From the NCBI GenBank assembly GCA_021186555.1, contig JAJKFL010000014.1:42554700-42618699 (forward strand): a stretch of 64,000 bases of DNA, given 5' to 3'. Origin of the DNA: Reticulitermes speratus. Taxonomy: Eukaryota > Arthropoda > Insecta > Blattodea > Rhinotermitidae. This document shows positions 20,346 through 31,912 of the stretch, piece by piece. Position numbers and translations under genes: made by a program. Positions within the stretch are counted from its first letter, which is position 1, and every line of letters starts with the position of its first letter. A model generated the notes under the pieces. It was not told the DNA's origin and made no database searches. It worked only from the letters and a program-made list of their open reading frames with translations.

Positions 20346-21965
20346 GGGTGTGAGTCACAACCACAACAAGACACTAGCAACAACAGTCACAAGCACACAA
20401 GACACTAGCAACAACAGTCACAACCACAACAAGACACTAGCAACACAGCCACAACCACAAGACACTAGCAACAACAGCCACAACCACAACAAGACACTAG
20501 CAACAACAGCCACAACCACAAGAAGACACTAGCAACAACAGCCACAACCACAAGACACTAGCAACAACAGCCACAACCACAACAAGACACTAGCAACAAC
20601 AGCCACAACCACAACAAGACACTAGCAACAACAGCCACAACCACAACAAGACACTAGCAACAACAGCCACAACCACAACAAGACACTAGCAACAACCGTC
20701 ACAACCACAACAAGACACTAGCAACAACAGTCACAACCACAACAAGACACTAGCAACAACAGTCACAACCACAACAAGACACTAGCAACAACAGTCACAA
20801 CCACAACAAGACACTAGCAACAACAGTCACAACCACAACAAGACACTAGCAACAACAGCCACAACCACAAAAGACACTAGCAACAACAGCCACAACCACA
20901 AAAAGACACTAGCAACAACAGCCACAACCACAAGACACTAGCAACAACAGTCACAACCACAACAAGACACTAGCAACAACAGTCACAACCACAACAAGAC
21001 ACTAGCAACAACAGCCACAACCACAAGACACTATCAACAACAGCCACAACCACAAGACACTAGCAACAACAGCCACAACCACAAGACACTAGCAACAACA
21101 GTCACAACCACAACAAGACACTAGCAACAACAGCCACAACCACAAAAAGACACTAGCAACAACAGCCACAACCACAAGACACTAGAACAACCGTCACAAC
21201 CACAACAAGACACTAGCAACAACAGTCACAACCACAACAAGACACTAGCAACAACAGTCACAACCACAACAAGACACTAGCAACAACAGTCACAACCACA
21301 ACAAGACACTAGCAACAACAGCCACAACCACAAAAGACACTAGCAACAACAGCCACAACCACAAGACACTAGCAACAACAGCCACAACCACAAGACACTA
21401 GCAACAACAGTCACAACCACAACAAGACACTAGCAACAACAGTCACAACCACAACAAGACACTAGCAACAACAGTCCACAACCACAAGACACTAGCAACA
21501 ACAGCCACAACCACAAGACACTAGCAACAACAGCCACAACCACAAGACACTAGCAACAACAGTCACAACCCCAACAAGACACTAGCAACAACAGCCACAA
21601 CCACAAGACACTAGCAACAACAGCCACAACCACAAGACACTAGCAACAACAGCCACAACCACAAGACACTAGCAACAACAGCCACAACCACAAGACACTA
21701 GCAACAACAGTCACAACCAACAAGACACTAGCAACAACAGTCCACAACCACAAAGACACTAGCAACAACAGCCACAACCACAAGACACTAGCAACAACAG
21801 CCACAACCACAAGACACTAGCAACAACAGTCACAACAACCAGACCAGTCAAACAAAGACACTAGCAACAACAGCCACAACCACAAAAAGACACTAGCAAC
21901 AACAGCCACAACCACAAGACACTAGCAACAACAGTCACAACCACAACAAGACACTAGCAACAACA
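20346..21965 (+). repeat. 32-bp minisatellite, about 53 copies
   Basis: The unit CACAACCACAACAAGACACT plus AGCAACAACAGT, with a common 29-bp variant lacking AAC. T/C alternates in ACAGTCACA versus ACAGCCACA. The composition is almost free of G and T, so there is strong strand asymmetry. It is enclosed by the E2 arms. Confidence 0.97.
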
Positions 21966-22220
21966 GGACGCGGATGTCAACATCCAATAAAAGCCACCTG
22001 CCAGCAATTTCAACAATTTTTAACAATTTTAACAACTCCAATGTTCTAACTACTACCAACAATATACCGTTTTATATCTACAACCCGCAGTGTTATACCT
22101 CGAGCTTTTGACGCAAGACGAATACAACCTGCATTTGAAAGTGAACAGAAGCTTCAAAAACATTGTGATGACGTGATAATACCAAATGAACCAGTGACAG
22201 TGAGGTGAACCTACTGGTGT

Positions 22221-22262
22221 ACCGTGATGATGGCTGGACCACAGCCGAAACATATGTAGGGT
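22221..22262 (+). ncRNA. Hammerhead-like motif, E2 other arm, C3 changed
   Basis: ACC, GTGATGA, GGC..GCC, GAAAC, ATAT, GTA, GGG. Intact except for C3. Confidence 0.45.
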
Positions 22263-22330
22263 AAAAGTGTAACAGAAATACAAAAAGTGCATTTGTTGGT
22301 TATAATGTTGCTAATTAAAGCAATACTCTT

Positions 22331-22920
22331 TCGGCTATAGCTACATTTTAATAATTTTAATGTATTAAGTTCTCATAGTCACTCTGTAAGTATGTTTTGT
22401 GTAATTACTGTGAAATCACGTGCTGAAATAATTAAAACATTGTGGCAAAGCAAATAGCAGCATCTCCATTAATTAAGCTGTGTGCTATAATGATTAGCAA
22501 TACATTAAACACATTACAATTTGTACGCGGTACTTTATGCACATAAGCTTTTTTTTAAACAAAGTGTTTACGAAGATTGCTGTCTCTTTCGATGAAACGC
22601 CCTGTGGTTTGACACGTACCTCCATCTTCAGCGCAGAAAATAATTTTATATCCTGAATACTGAGACTACAAGTTCTTCCGAAACGCTGATAACCATGTAC
22701 CAGACTATACGGCGTCATATTCCAGTCTTAAAATCAAGCAGACGTTTCAGAAATACAGAACGACGGTGAGACAACACGTACACCGAAAATCTACCCTACA
22801 TGATGATATACACTGTGAAACAGGGTACTCTTTTTGTGTATAAGATGAAAAACAAATAGGCTTATAGGCTATAGAAGAAGCCTCAAGGGACAAACAGAAA
22901 AACTAAATAAATTTTATATT
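22331..22920. other. Unassigned stretch with degenerate hammerhead-family segment
   Basis: At 22610-22725 CCTCCATCTTCAGCGC and TTCCGAAACGCTGATAACC, then CAGACTATACGGCGTCATAT, resemble the family at 45310-45650 but are badly decayed. Confidence 0.4.
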
Positions 22921-22921
22921 A

Positions 22922-23060
22922 TTTTCATCGTGCATTTTTTAAAAAATCACAAATTACGCACCAACGAAATGCAATATATATATTTTTTTCACTTGTAGGG
23001 GTTGAAGAATAAAAAGTGACCAAATATATTGTATTTCGTTGGGGTGTGATTTGTGATTAG
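22922..23060. mobile_element. Short inverted-repeat element with the ATGCACG-like tail
   Basis: AATCACAAATTACGCACCAAC at 22946 pairs with GTTGGGGTGTGATTTGTGATT at 23038. Outside the left arm lies CATCGTGCATTTTTT, an inverse of the tail motif of the hammerhead elements. It contains no ribozyme core, so it may be a deletion derivative. Confidence 0.45.
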
Positions 23061-23541
23061 ATAAACTGAAATTATTAGTGCTGGCCGCGCCTCATTTTAA
23101 GCAAAATATATATGTAAATATATTAATTAGAATTAAAGACAGAACAGTTCATACTTTCAACAACAAAATCAAAATATGTTATAATTATTGAATTATGAAC
23201 TTTAATGGAGAGTATGGAGAGGACGCAAGGGGACGTAAATCAAGTGCGAGCAGGTCATTTGGTTCAGCGTCATGTCTGCGTGAGTCAGGGCGCTGGAGAG
23301 AAATGTTAATGTCAAATTCCTATCATTAGTGACGTCCTTCTGATTTTCGACTCAATATTCATTAAGTTTATGTCATCAATCATGTAGAGCAGCGCGATAT
23401 TCAAGCCTTACGTGTATTATGACAGCGCAGTACTTAATTATGACGTATACGACGTACTTCCATTACGTAAAACATCACTTCTGCAGCGAAATAATACGTT
23501 TCCATCACTTAATAATAATAATAATAATTATTATTATAATA
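23061..23541. other. Unassigned stretch ending in an (AAT)n/(ATT)n microsatellite
   Basis: The microsatellite is at about 23510-23541, next to the tail side of the following SINE-D. No gene was identified. Confidence 0.5.
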
Positions 23542-23842
23542 AAAGCAATCCCTGTAGAAACCTGGACAGGCCCTGACGGTTCCAGGAGGTTGAGGCTCCC
23601 AGATATCAAGACAATCGACACATGAAGGTGGTAAGGTTGGCAGGCCTACGCACCGGCCGCCTTTACCCCCCAGGAAATATTCCAGGTACTCATTTATGTT
23701 AGAGACTGAGTCGAACTCGGGGCCACAGTGCGGCCCAAAGGACTATGTCACTGAAAAATTCCAATGATACAATCGGGAATCGAACCCGCGACCTTCCGGC
23801 TTGTAGCGCAATACCTCAACCAACTGCGCCACCGCGTGCCCC
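23542..23842 (-). mobile_element. SINE-D, full length
   Basis: The minus strand starts GGGGCACGCGGTGGCGCAGT, with B box GGGTTCGATTCCCG, then GGGGGTAAAGGCGGCCGGTG and AACCTCCTGGAACCGTC. Confidence 0.92.
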
Positions 23843-23937
23843 AATTTTTTTTATAATAATACATACACGCATACATACATAGAAAGCACATCGAGGAACT
23901 ACAAGGACCGTCTTGAAATCTAACGAAGCAATTAATA

Positions 23938-24330
23938 GAGAAGACTACATGCCGTGGGGCATTATGATCTGTACTCCTCACCAAACATTATTCGGGTAAT
24001 CAAATCCAGAAGACAAGCGGGGCATGTGTCACGTGTGAGGGAGACAAGAGGTGCATGCACGGTTTTTGTGGGGAAACGTGATGGAAAGGGGCAACTTGGA
24101 AGACCCAGGCGTAGATGGAAATATAATATTAAGATGAATATTGAAGAAGTGGGATGGGGAGGCATGGACTGGATTGATATGGCTCAGGATAGGGACAGGT
24201 GGCGGGCTCTTGTGAATGCGGTAATGAACCTTCGGGTTCCATAAAACGCGGGGAATTTCTTGACTAGCTGACGACCTGTTAGCTTCTCAGGAAGGACTCT
24301 GTTCCATGGAGGTAATTTAATTAGTTTATT
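23938..24330 (+). pseudogene. LINE-1 C-terminal ORF2 end plus 3-prime UTR
   Basis: Encodes the end of a non-LTR retrotransposon polyprotein: [15 protein letters not shown], then [34 protein letters not shown] and NLRVP, with a stop near 24241. A short UTR leads to a TTTAATTAGTTTA remnant of the (GTTA)n tail. It is 5-prime truncated. A small deletion of MRW in the RRMRWAGHV motif separates it from the copy at 39046. Confidence 0.88.
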
Positions 24331-24720
24331 GAGCAATTTATCCTTAAGATTGAGCACCCTATGCCGATCGCGTGATTCTTCGGCCATAACGATTACGGAC
24401 CACATTTAATGTCAGTTGAGGTATTGTAGACACGTTGTAATGACAGATAACGACATACCACAGCGGCATGTGATCAAAGAAGCCATCTCCCAGCACAGCA
24501 CACAGCTAAACAACAAACTATTTTGTTGTTCTCATCAGCGTATTCAATAGCGGACCGCAGTCATTAATCTGCTCTAGTCAACACAGTCAGAGCTGATACT
24601 ATAGCTGTCAGTACGTACATTCAATTTGCAGTGTGGCGATTAGACAATGCGGCCTGTGGTGATCCGCTGTACAGGGCATACTAATTGTCAGTACTAAATT
24701 ATAAAGTTGGTAATGGAAAG
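24331..24720. other. Unassigned stretch
   Basis: No supported gene or repeat. Confidence 0.5.
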
Positions 24721-24723
24721 GAT

Positions 24724-24835
24724 GCCGATCCCAGTGGCCGTGCGCTCTAAGGCGTGGGTCTACGGTCGCTCATTTACTGGGATTGTGGGTTTGAATCCCA
24801 CCGGGGACATGGATGTTTGTGTTGTGTTTGATGTA
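24724..24835 (+). mobile_element. SINE-A, head only (3-prime truncated)
   Basis: GCCGATCCCAGTGGCCGTGC through B box GGGTTTGAATCCC (one change) to ATGGATGTTTGTGTTGTG. It then stops, and the 3-prime 150 bp are missing. Confidence 0.85.
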
Positions 24836-24954
24836 AGGACGGTAGCATGGAACGTAAAGTGACATGAAGGACGAAAGGATTTAAACAGTACAAAAATGGA
24901 TCAAAGGGGAAAAACCCCGGACAGGCCAAAGAAAAAAAATCCCGGTGGTGGTTC

Positions 24955-25834
24955 TTCCTTAAATTTAAGTCCAGTTTGGTGGTGAAAAAGATTCTTCTTC
25001 TTGTTGAATGCTGCTTTTGTCATGGCAATTCTGTATTTAATTTCACGTGTACACCTTGCGTCATTTGTTATCGTGCTACACAAATACAGTGGACCCTCGA
25101 ACTTCGAACGGTTTGATGTTCGAACAACTTGAAACTCGAACAAAAAATTCGAGGAAAATCCGGTTTTGAAACTCGAACAAAAACTCGAAAGTCGAACAAA
25201 GAATCACGTGGTCGTCACGTGGTCGCCTTCTCTCTCTGCTTGGTCCAGATGAAAGAAGGGTAATTCACCTTCCAGTGAACAGTAATATCCCTCCTACTAT
25301 TATTATTGATTGATTATTATACAATATTTTTATGTATGTACTATTATAAATAAAAATTTCCAATTATTGTAATTAAATAGACTTGTTTTATCATTATAAT
25401 CTTTTGAAATGGGCACTTAAAATGTTTTATATTGGGTAAATTTTGGGGGTCTGGAACGGATTAATTCAATTTACATTATTTCTTATGGGAAAATTTAACT
25501 CGAAAGTCGAACAACTTGAAAGTCGAACCGTCTCCTGGAACGGATTGTGTTCGAAGTTCGAGGTTCCACTGTAATTCAAACATTCCATATTCTCCAATTG
25601 TTTTTGATCTATCATAATTTTCATTGGAGATTGCTGCCTTGAAATTTTCATTACCTCAGTTTTTCCCACATTCATTTCCATTTCATAACGTCTTCCAATT
25701 TCACTCTGTCTATCAACCACACCCTGTAGCACCTTTTCTTCCCTAGCCAGTAGCACAAGGTCATCTGCATATTTCACAGTGCCAATTACTTGTCCTATTT
25801 TGAAGTCTCCAAACCCTTCAAGAGCTTCTTTGGT
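24955..25834 (-). pseudogene. LINE-2 reverse transcriptase fragment, split by a MITE
   Basis: Minus-strand 25834-25574 encodes the catalytic block with KYADDLVLLAREEKVLQG and later NVGKTEVM and MIDQKQLENMECL. The reading continues at 25084-24955 with TNDARCTREIKYRIAM and AAFNKKKNLF. The YADD box is the RT active-site motif (domain C of the palm). The interruption is a TA-flanked MITE at 25087-25571. Removing it together with one TA restores the frame. Both outer ends are truncated. Confidence 0.9.
25087..25571. mobile_element. Pogo/Tigger-like MITE inserted in LINE-2
   Basis: Ends CAGTGGACCCTCGAACTTCG and, on the opposite strand, CAGTGGAACCTCGAACTTCG, with TA on both sides (25085-25086 and 25572-25573). 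Subterminal repeats of AACTTGAAA and TCGAAC occur on both sides. About 485 bp, with no transposase. Confidence 0.92.
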
Positions 25835-26450
25835 GAGACTAATTTACGTAAATAACACGGACAAAGCCATTTCATGTCGCAGTGCGTGAAGAGAAACACG
25901 TAGTCACTGTATATACGCATTGGAGGAGACGGACACTACGGACAACCTATCCCAGGTCACTTCCTTTCCAACCGAAGTCTCGCAAAGGACAATTAATTTT
26001 CGAACTTGGGGCCACTAAGTATAAAGTCCGCGCATTAACAATTAATGACAAAGACAGCCGGCGAACTAATTAGATGTCGCAGCCCACCTACAGCGAAGCA
26101 AGCCGGAACAAACGCCAACAAATTTCATCTTCATTTATGAGGAACACCAGCTGGGAGGTTTCTTTCAGAATTAAGCCTTTTCACTCCCTACAACACGCGT
26201 GAATGATATCTGAATCTTCGGAGGGGGGCGAGAGAAAATGGCTGCTAGAAGAATAAATGAATATATATGAACCAGTCGGTACGTTACAGGACGTCCCAAA
26301 ATGTTCTTCCTACATTCAAGAGGGAAGCCCCGGTAAGGAAGCAAATAGAACTCCGCGCTGTGTCGAGAGTTAGGATGCGGACTAATCCTCGCTGCTAGAA
26401 AGCGACTGCGTCCAGTTGCTATGATGCCGATCGAAGAGGGCCATCACTGA
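25835..26450. other. Unassigned stretch
   Basis: No supported gene or repeat. Confidence 0.5.
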
Positions 26451-26454
26451 ATTT

Positions 26455-26640
26455 GTAGGCGCGTTCGGAAAACAACAGCGAATACAGCTTCGTCATGTCC
26501 GTCTGTCTGTCCGTCCTCACACATCAAAGCGACTAAAACTTGACGGATTTTTTCGAGAACTTTCACATTTAGGTGCTTTAATAAAATTTTCAGACACGTT
26601 CATATTTTGGTTAAGATCGGACAAAAAAAACATACATTTT
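26455..26640 (-). repeat. Family-H repeat fragment
   Basis: GTAGGCGCGTTC..GCTTCGTCATGTCCGTCTGTC matches, in reverse, the 3-prime part of the copies at 35595-36100 and 50029-50520. Confidence 0.7.
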
Positions 26641-27225
26641 ACACGAACACCAACGTACGTTTATGATTTATGATCGCGAATTGGTCTTTATAATTCAGAT
26701 AAACTGTGTTCTCTGTGAGGTAAGCGTTAATGTTGAAGGAACAGCTTTTTATAATCGCACGTGTTCCCTATGGAGGGTGAGATGAGGCTGCAGAAACAGT
26801 TGAGCATCGAACATCGAACATGAGCGCTTGTATGCAAATATATTGCTAAGATTGGAGGACTCGTACAGTGGTTGTTAAAATACTGTTGTTCTGGAAAGTA
26901 GTGAATAAGTTCCATCTAGGGACCGTAGCTGAAAGAACTCGCCAGAATTTATCATGCACTGCGGATAGTTAACGCCACTCCAGATGTAATCGGCTATCCG
27001 AAACAGCTTACTCATGATACTGGCAGCTACTAGTATCTCACGTATTTAGAGGCGTCTCCTCCGGCCACAAGTTCCGCTCTTATGAAATCGAAAATGGATC
27101 TTCGGGTTCCATAGAAAGCAAGGAACTGCTTAACTAGCTAAAGGATTTCAGTTTCCGATGCATTCTGCTGCACTGTGCTTGACTAAAGCACAGGCAGACA
27201 GATCAGTATATAGAACTTCACGGAC
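26641..27225. other. Mostly unassigned; short LINE-1 scrap
   Basis: 27088-27150 carries CTTCGGGTTCCATAGAAAGC and AACTAGCTAAAGG, a decayed piece of the LINE-1 3-prime UTR on the plus strand. The rest is unassigned. Confidence 0.5.
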
Positions 27226-27505
27226 CGTGTCATTGCTCAAGCGGTAAGCCGCCGGCCTCTCAACGTGGACGTCCGGGTTCGATCCCGGGTCAGTCCATGT
27301 GGGATTTATGGTGGACAAAGTGGCATTGGGACAGGTTTTTTCCCCCAAGTACTTCGGTTTTCCCCTGTCAATTTCATTCCAACGGTGCTCCATTACACGC
27401 AAAAACGAAAAAAACTAATCATCTTCATCACAGGGTTGCACAATAAGCCTCAAGGCTGCGGTGCGTCCGTAGCATCTGCTGCGGGGCCCTTCACCACACA
27501 AGAAA
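27226..27505 (+). mobile_element. SINE-C, full length
   Basis: GACCGTGTCATTGCTCAAGC head (several changes), intact B box GGGTTCGATCCCGGG, and standard body to CTGCTGCGGGGCCCTTCACC. Confidence 0.92.
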
Positions 27506-27509
27506 AATA

Positions 27510-28008
27510 TACTTTATACTTACCAGGATGATGGTCCGAGAATATTTCTCCGAAAAAATTTTCATTCTCATAAAATTCTGAGTTCTCTGTCACGGAATCT
27601 AAAAGCAACTTACAGGACACCCTATAGATGAAGGAACCTGTAACGTCTATGTTATTTAGCCTTTACAAGAAATGAAGTAAAAAAAAAACGCGCTGTATTT
27701 TTGTTGCCTTGGTAACGCATACAATTATGAACTTTGGGGTGACGGAGATGTCTTTAGAGCTGTCCCTTAAAAGCTTTAGGAACGGGACCGGAGGGGTGGC
27801 GATACACGTGTCGACAAGCACTAGAGCTCAAATTTGAATGGAACGTAGCGATCATTCAGCGTTCCGGGTTTCATCGTCACTTCCTTACAGCGAGGCCGTC
27901 TGACATCGAACCTGCAGGAACCGGAATGCCTGTAACAAGTACTTCCGCAATGACTCACGCACGACCAGCAGGTTGCGTTCTGTTTAGTCATCATTTTTAT
28001 ACCTAAGT
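27510..28008. other. Unassigned stretch
   Basis: No supported gene or repeat. Confidence 0.5.
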
Positions 28009-28194
28009 GTGGCTTCCGTGGCTGAGATTACAGCTTCCAACGGTACGATGATCACTGAACGATGAATACGAAGGGATGTGAAAGGAAACGGCAGTGAACT
28101 AGTAAAAATTTCACATTAGTAATTTCAGGCTTCCGCCGCGGTATCAGATCTTCGGTCTTCTGGGATGTTAGATAGTGCAGATTTACGCTAGCTA

Positions 28195-28234
28195 CCGACG
28201 TTTCAGGACAAAATATCGGTCTTACCTTCAAGGG
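28195..28234 (-). ncRNA. Hammerhead-like motif, GTC class, degraded
   Basis: The minus strand reads CCT, TGAAGGT-like core, a hairpin closed by GAC..GTCC, TGAAAC, GTC, GGT. The core is no longer consensus. Confidence 0.35.
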
Positions 28235-28265
28235 TAAAGGAGTCCCAGAAAAATGGACTGCTTAA

Positions 28266-28303
28266 CCCTTGAAGATGGGACGATAAGTGCCCGAAACTCG
28301 TAA
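28266..28303 (+). ncRNA. Hammerhead-like motif, GTC class, degraded
   Basis: CC, TTGAAGA, GGGAC..GCCC, GAAAC, TCG. The cleavage triplet GTC is mutated. Confidence 0.35.
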
Positions 28304-28689
28304 CTAGCGTAAATCTACGATGCTACCCCAGAAAAGCGAAGATCTCAATTTCACATTAATTATAAAATTCTCATATAATGTGCTTCCGAATGCTAGATTA
28401 ACAGTTAACTTTACGATGATCACTAACTCAGAATGATCGAAGGATGTGAAGGAACGCAGTGAATATCATTAATGAATTCGGTTCCGGGATCAGATTTCAG
28501 GTCTTCTGGGAGTTAATAGTGAATTTGCTAGTACCAGTTCAGACATACGGTCTTACTTAGGTAAAGTCCCAGGAAAAAACTGTTAACTTGAAATGACTCA
28601 AGTTGTCCCGATTCTCGTCTAGCGTAATCTGCCATAACAGTGAACTAATCACATTAATTAAAATCTACATATCTTCAGTCAACGGTCAC

Positions 28690-31600
28690 TGTCAAATTAT
28701 TCATGACCAATAGCTAATTATGCGTTCCCAGGAGGCTCAGCATTTAAAGTATCAATCAGACACAAATCAATGCTTACATCTCTTCAGTAGAATCGGCTCA
28801 CTGCCATAACACTTTAATTACAGTACAAAAACACAACTTACGTTCTTCAGTCACACGGTCACTGCCAAACACGTAACTACAGACACAAATCACAACTTAC
28901 GTCTCTTCAGTCAAATGGCTCACTGCCATAACACGTAACTACAGACACAAATCACAACTTACGTCTCTTCAGTCAATGGCTCACTGCCATAACACGTAAC
29001 TACAGACACAAATCACAACTTACGTCTCTTCAGTCTCACGTAAACAACACAATCATACGGCACGTCACTGCCACAACACGTAACTACAGACACAAATCAC
29101 AACTTACGTCTCTTCAGTCAAATGGCTCACTGCCACAACCGTAACTACAGACACAAATCACAACTTACTCTCTTCAGTCAAATGGCTCACTGCCATAACA
29201 CGTAACTACAGACACAAATCACAGCTTACGTCTCTTCAGTCACAAGGCTCACTGCCAAACACGTAACTACAGACACAAATCACAACTTACGTCTCTTCAG
29301 TCAAATGGCTCACTGCCATAACACGTAACTACAGACACAAATCACAACTTACATCTCTTCAGTCAAATGGCTCACTGCCATAACACGTAACTACAGACAC
29401 AAATCACAGCTTACGTCTCTTCAGTCACACGGCTCACTGCCAAACACGTAACTACAGACACAAATCACAGCTTACGTCTCTTCAGTCACACGGCTCACTG
29501 CCACAACACGTAACTACAGACACAAATCACAACTTACGTCTCTTCAGTCAAATGGCTCACTGCCATAACACGTAACTACAGACACAAATCACAACTTACA
29601 TCTCTTCAGTCAAATGGCTCACTGCCATAACACGTAACTACAGACACAAATCACAGCTTACGTCTCTTCAGTCACACGGCTCACTGCCACAACACGTAAC
29701 TACAGACACAAATCACAACTTACGTCTCTTCAGTCAACACGGCTCACTGCCATAACACGTAACTACAGACACAAATCACAACTTACTCTCTTCAGTCAAA
29801 TGGCTCACTGCCATAACACGTAACTACAGACACAAATCACAACTTACATCTCTTCAGTCAAACTGGCTCACTGCCATAACACGTAACTACAGACACAAAT
29901 CACAGCTTACGTCTCTTCAGTCACACGGCTCACTGCCACAACACGTAACTACAGACACAAATCACAACTTACGTCTCTTCAGTCAAATGGCTCACTGCCA
30001 TAACACGTAACTACAGACACAAATCACAACTTACATCTCTTCAGTCACAGGCTCACTGCCATAACACGTAACTACAGACACAAATCACAACTTACATCTC
30101 TTCAGTCACAGGCTCACTGCCACTAACACGTAACTACAGACACAAATCACAACTTACTCTCTTCAGTCAAATGGCTCACTGCCATAACACGTAACTACAG
30201 ACACAAATCACACTTACGTCTCTTCAGTCACACGGCTCACTGCCAAACACGTAACTACAGACACAAATCACAACTTACTCTCTTCAGTCAAAGGCTCACT
30301 GCCACAACACGTATTACAGACACAAATCACAACTTACATCTCTTCAGTCAAATGGCTCACTGCCAAACACGTTATTACAGACACAAATCACACTTACTCT
30401 CTTCAGTCAACGGCTCACTGCCAAACACGTAACTACAGACACAAATCACAACTTACATCTCTTCAGTCAAATGGCTCACTGCCACAACACGTATCTACAG
30501 ACACAAATCACAACTTACATCTCTTCAGTCAAATGGCTCACTGCCAAACACGTAATTTACAGACACAAATCACAACTTACATCTCTTCAGTCAAATGGCT
30601 CACTGCCATAACACGTAACTACAGACACAAATCACAACTTACGTCTCTTCAGTCAACGGCTCACTGCCATAACACGTAACTACAGACACAAATCACAACT
30701 TACATCTCTTCAGTCAAGGCTCACTGCCAAACACGTTATTACAGACACAAATCACAACTTACATTCTTCAGTCACACGGCTCACTGCCATAACACGTAAC
30801 TACAGACACAAATCACAACTTACATCTCTTCAGTCAAATGGCTCACTGCCATAACACGTAACTACAGACACAAATCACAACTTACATCTCTTCAGTCAAA
30901 GGCTCACTGCCATAACACGTAACTACAGACACAAATCACAACTTACATCTCTTCAGTCACACGGCTCACTGCCATAACACGTAACTACAGACACAAATCA
31001 CAACTTACATCTCTTCAGTCACACGGCTCACTGCCATAACACGTAACTACAGACACAAATCACAACTTACATCTCTTCAGTCACACGGCTCACTGCCATA
31101 ACACGTAACTACAGACACAAATCACAACTTACATCTCTTCAGTCAAATGGCTCACTGCCATAACACGTAACTACAGACACAAATCACAACTTACATCTCT
31201 TCAGTCACACGGCTCACTGCCATAACACGTAACTACAGACACAAATCACAACTTACATCTCTTCAGTCACACGGCTCACTGCCATAACACGTAACTACAG
31301 ACACAAATCACAACTTACATCTCTTCAGTCAAATGGCTCACTGCCATAACACGTAACTACAGACACAAATCACAACTTACATCTCTTCAGTCAAACGGCT
31401 CACTGCCATAACACGTAACTACAGACACAAATCACAACTTACATCTCTTCAGTCACACGGCTCACTGCCATAACACGTAACTACAGACACAAATCACAAC
31501 TTACATCTCTTCAGTCACACGGCTCACTGCCATAACACGTAACTACAGACACAAATCACAACTTACATCTCTTCAGTCAAATGGCTCACTGCCATAACAC

Positions 31601-31912
31601 GTAACTACAGACACAAATCACAACTTACGTCTCTTCAGTCAAACGGCTCACTGCCATAACACGTAACTACAGACACAAATCACAACTTACATCTCTTCAG
31701 TCAAATGGCTCACTGCCATAACACGTAACTACAGACACAAATCACAACTTACGTCTCTTCAGTCAAACGGCTCACTGCCATAACACGTAACTACAGACAC
31801 AAATCACAACTTACGTCTCTTCAGTCAAACGGCTCACTGCCATAACACGTAACTACAGACACAAATCACAACTTACGTCTCTTCAGTCAAACGGCTCACT
31901 GCCATAACACGG
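28690..31912 (+). repeat. 62-bp satellite, about 52 copies
   Basis: The unit TAACACGTAACTACAGACAC, AAATCACAACTTAC, RTCTCTTCAGTCAAAYGG, CTCACTGCCA repeats every 62 bp. The left 2 kb has many one-base losses (CTTACTCTCTTC, CCAAACACG). The right 1.1 kb is almost perfectly regular, with ATCTC/GTCTC and AAATGG/CACACGG variants. There is no unique spacer between units. Confidence 0.97.

Larger units (their letters stand above)
20197..22316 (-). mobile_element. Hammerhead element E2 carrying a 1.6-kb minisatellite, 14-bp TSD
   Basis: AAAGCAATACTCTT is perfect at 20183-20196 and 22317-22330. The left (tail) side starts with a region containing TTCACCGTACATTTTAA, the inverse of the ATGCACGGT tail motif with one change. 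The arms at about 20230-20344 and 22190-22316 are inverted copies with ACCAACAAATGCAC-type boxes and a hammerhead-like motif each. Between them sits the 32-bp array. The whole 2.1-kb unit therefore inserted as one element, or the array expanded after insertion. Confidence 0.82.
28119..28346 (-). mobile_element. GTC-class hammerhead element E3, 12-bp TSD
   Basis: AATTTCACATTA is perfect at 28107-28118 and 28347-28358. The tail side is on the left (TTTCAGGCTTCCGCCGCGG, the inverse of the GCGGCGGAAGCCTGAAATC tail at 63630). Inverted arms carry CTTCTGGG, TTTACGCTAG and one motif each. Confidence 0.8.
28009..28680 (+). repeat. Tandem duplication of ~370 bp; second copy deletion-rich
   Basis: Copy 1 (28009-28378) includes the hammerhead palindrome at 28119-28346. 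Copy 2 (28380-28680) aligns to it but differs mostly by missing bases, for example GATGTGAAAGGAAACGGCAG versus GATGTGAAGGAACGCAG. This looks more like an under-corrected consensus than ordinary decay. Confidence 0.7.

Noticed and set aside
20197-22316. Interpretation of E2 as a DNA transposon with TIRs
   Set aside because: The 14-bp duplication and the one-sided tail outside the inverted arms do not fit known TIR transposons of this size. TSD length varies from 11 to 14 among related elements.
28690-31912. CRISPR-like regular array
   Set aside because: Units are directly adjacent 62-mers with no unique spacers, in eukaryotic repeat-rich DNA. The same argument holds for the 114-bp and 32-bp arrays.
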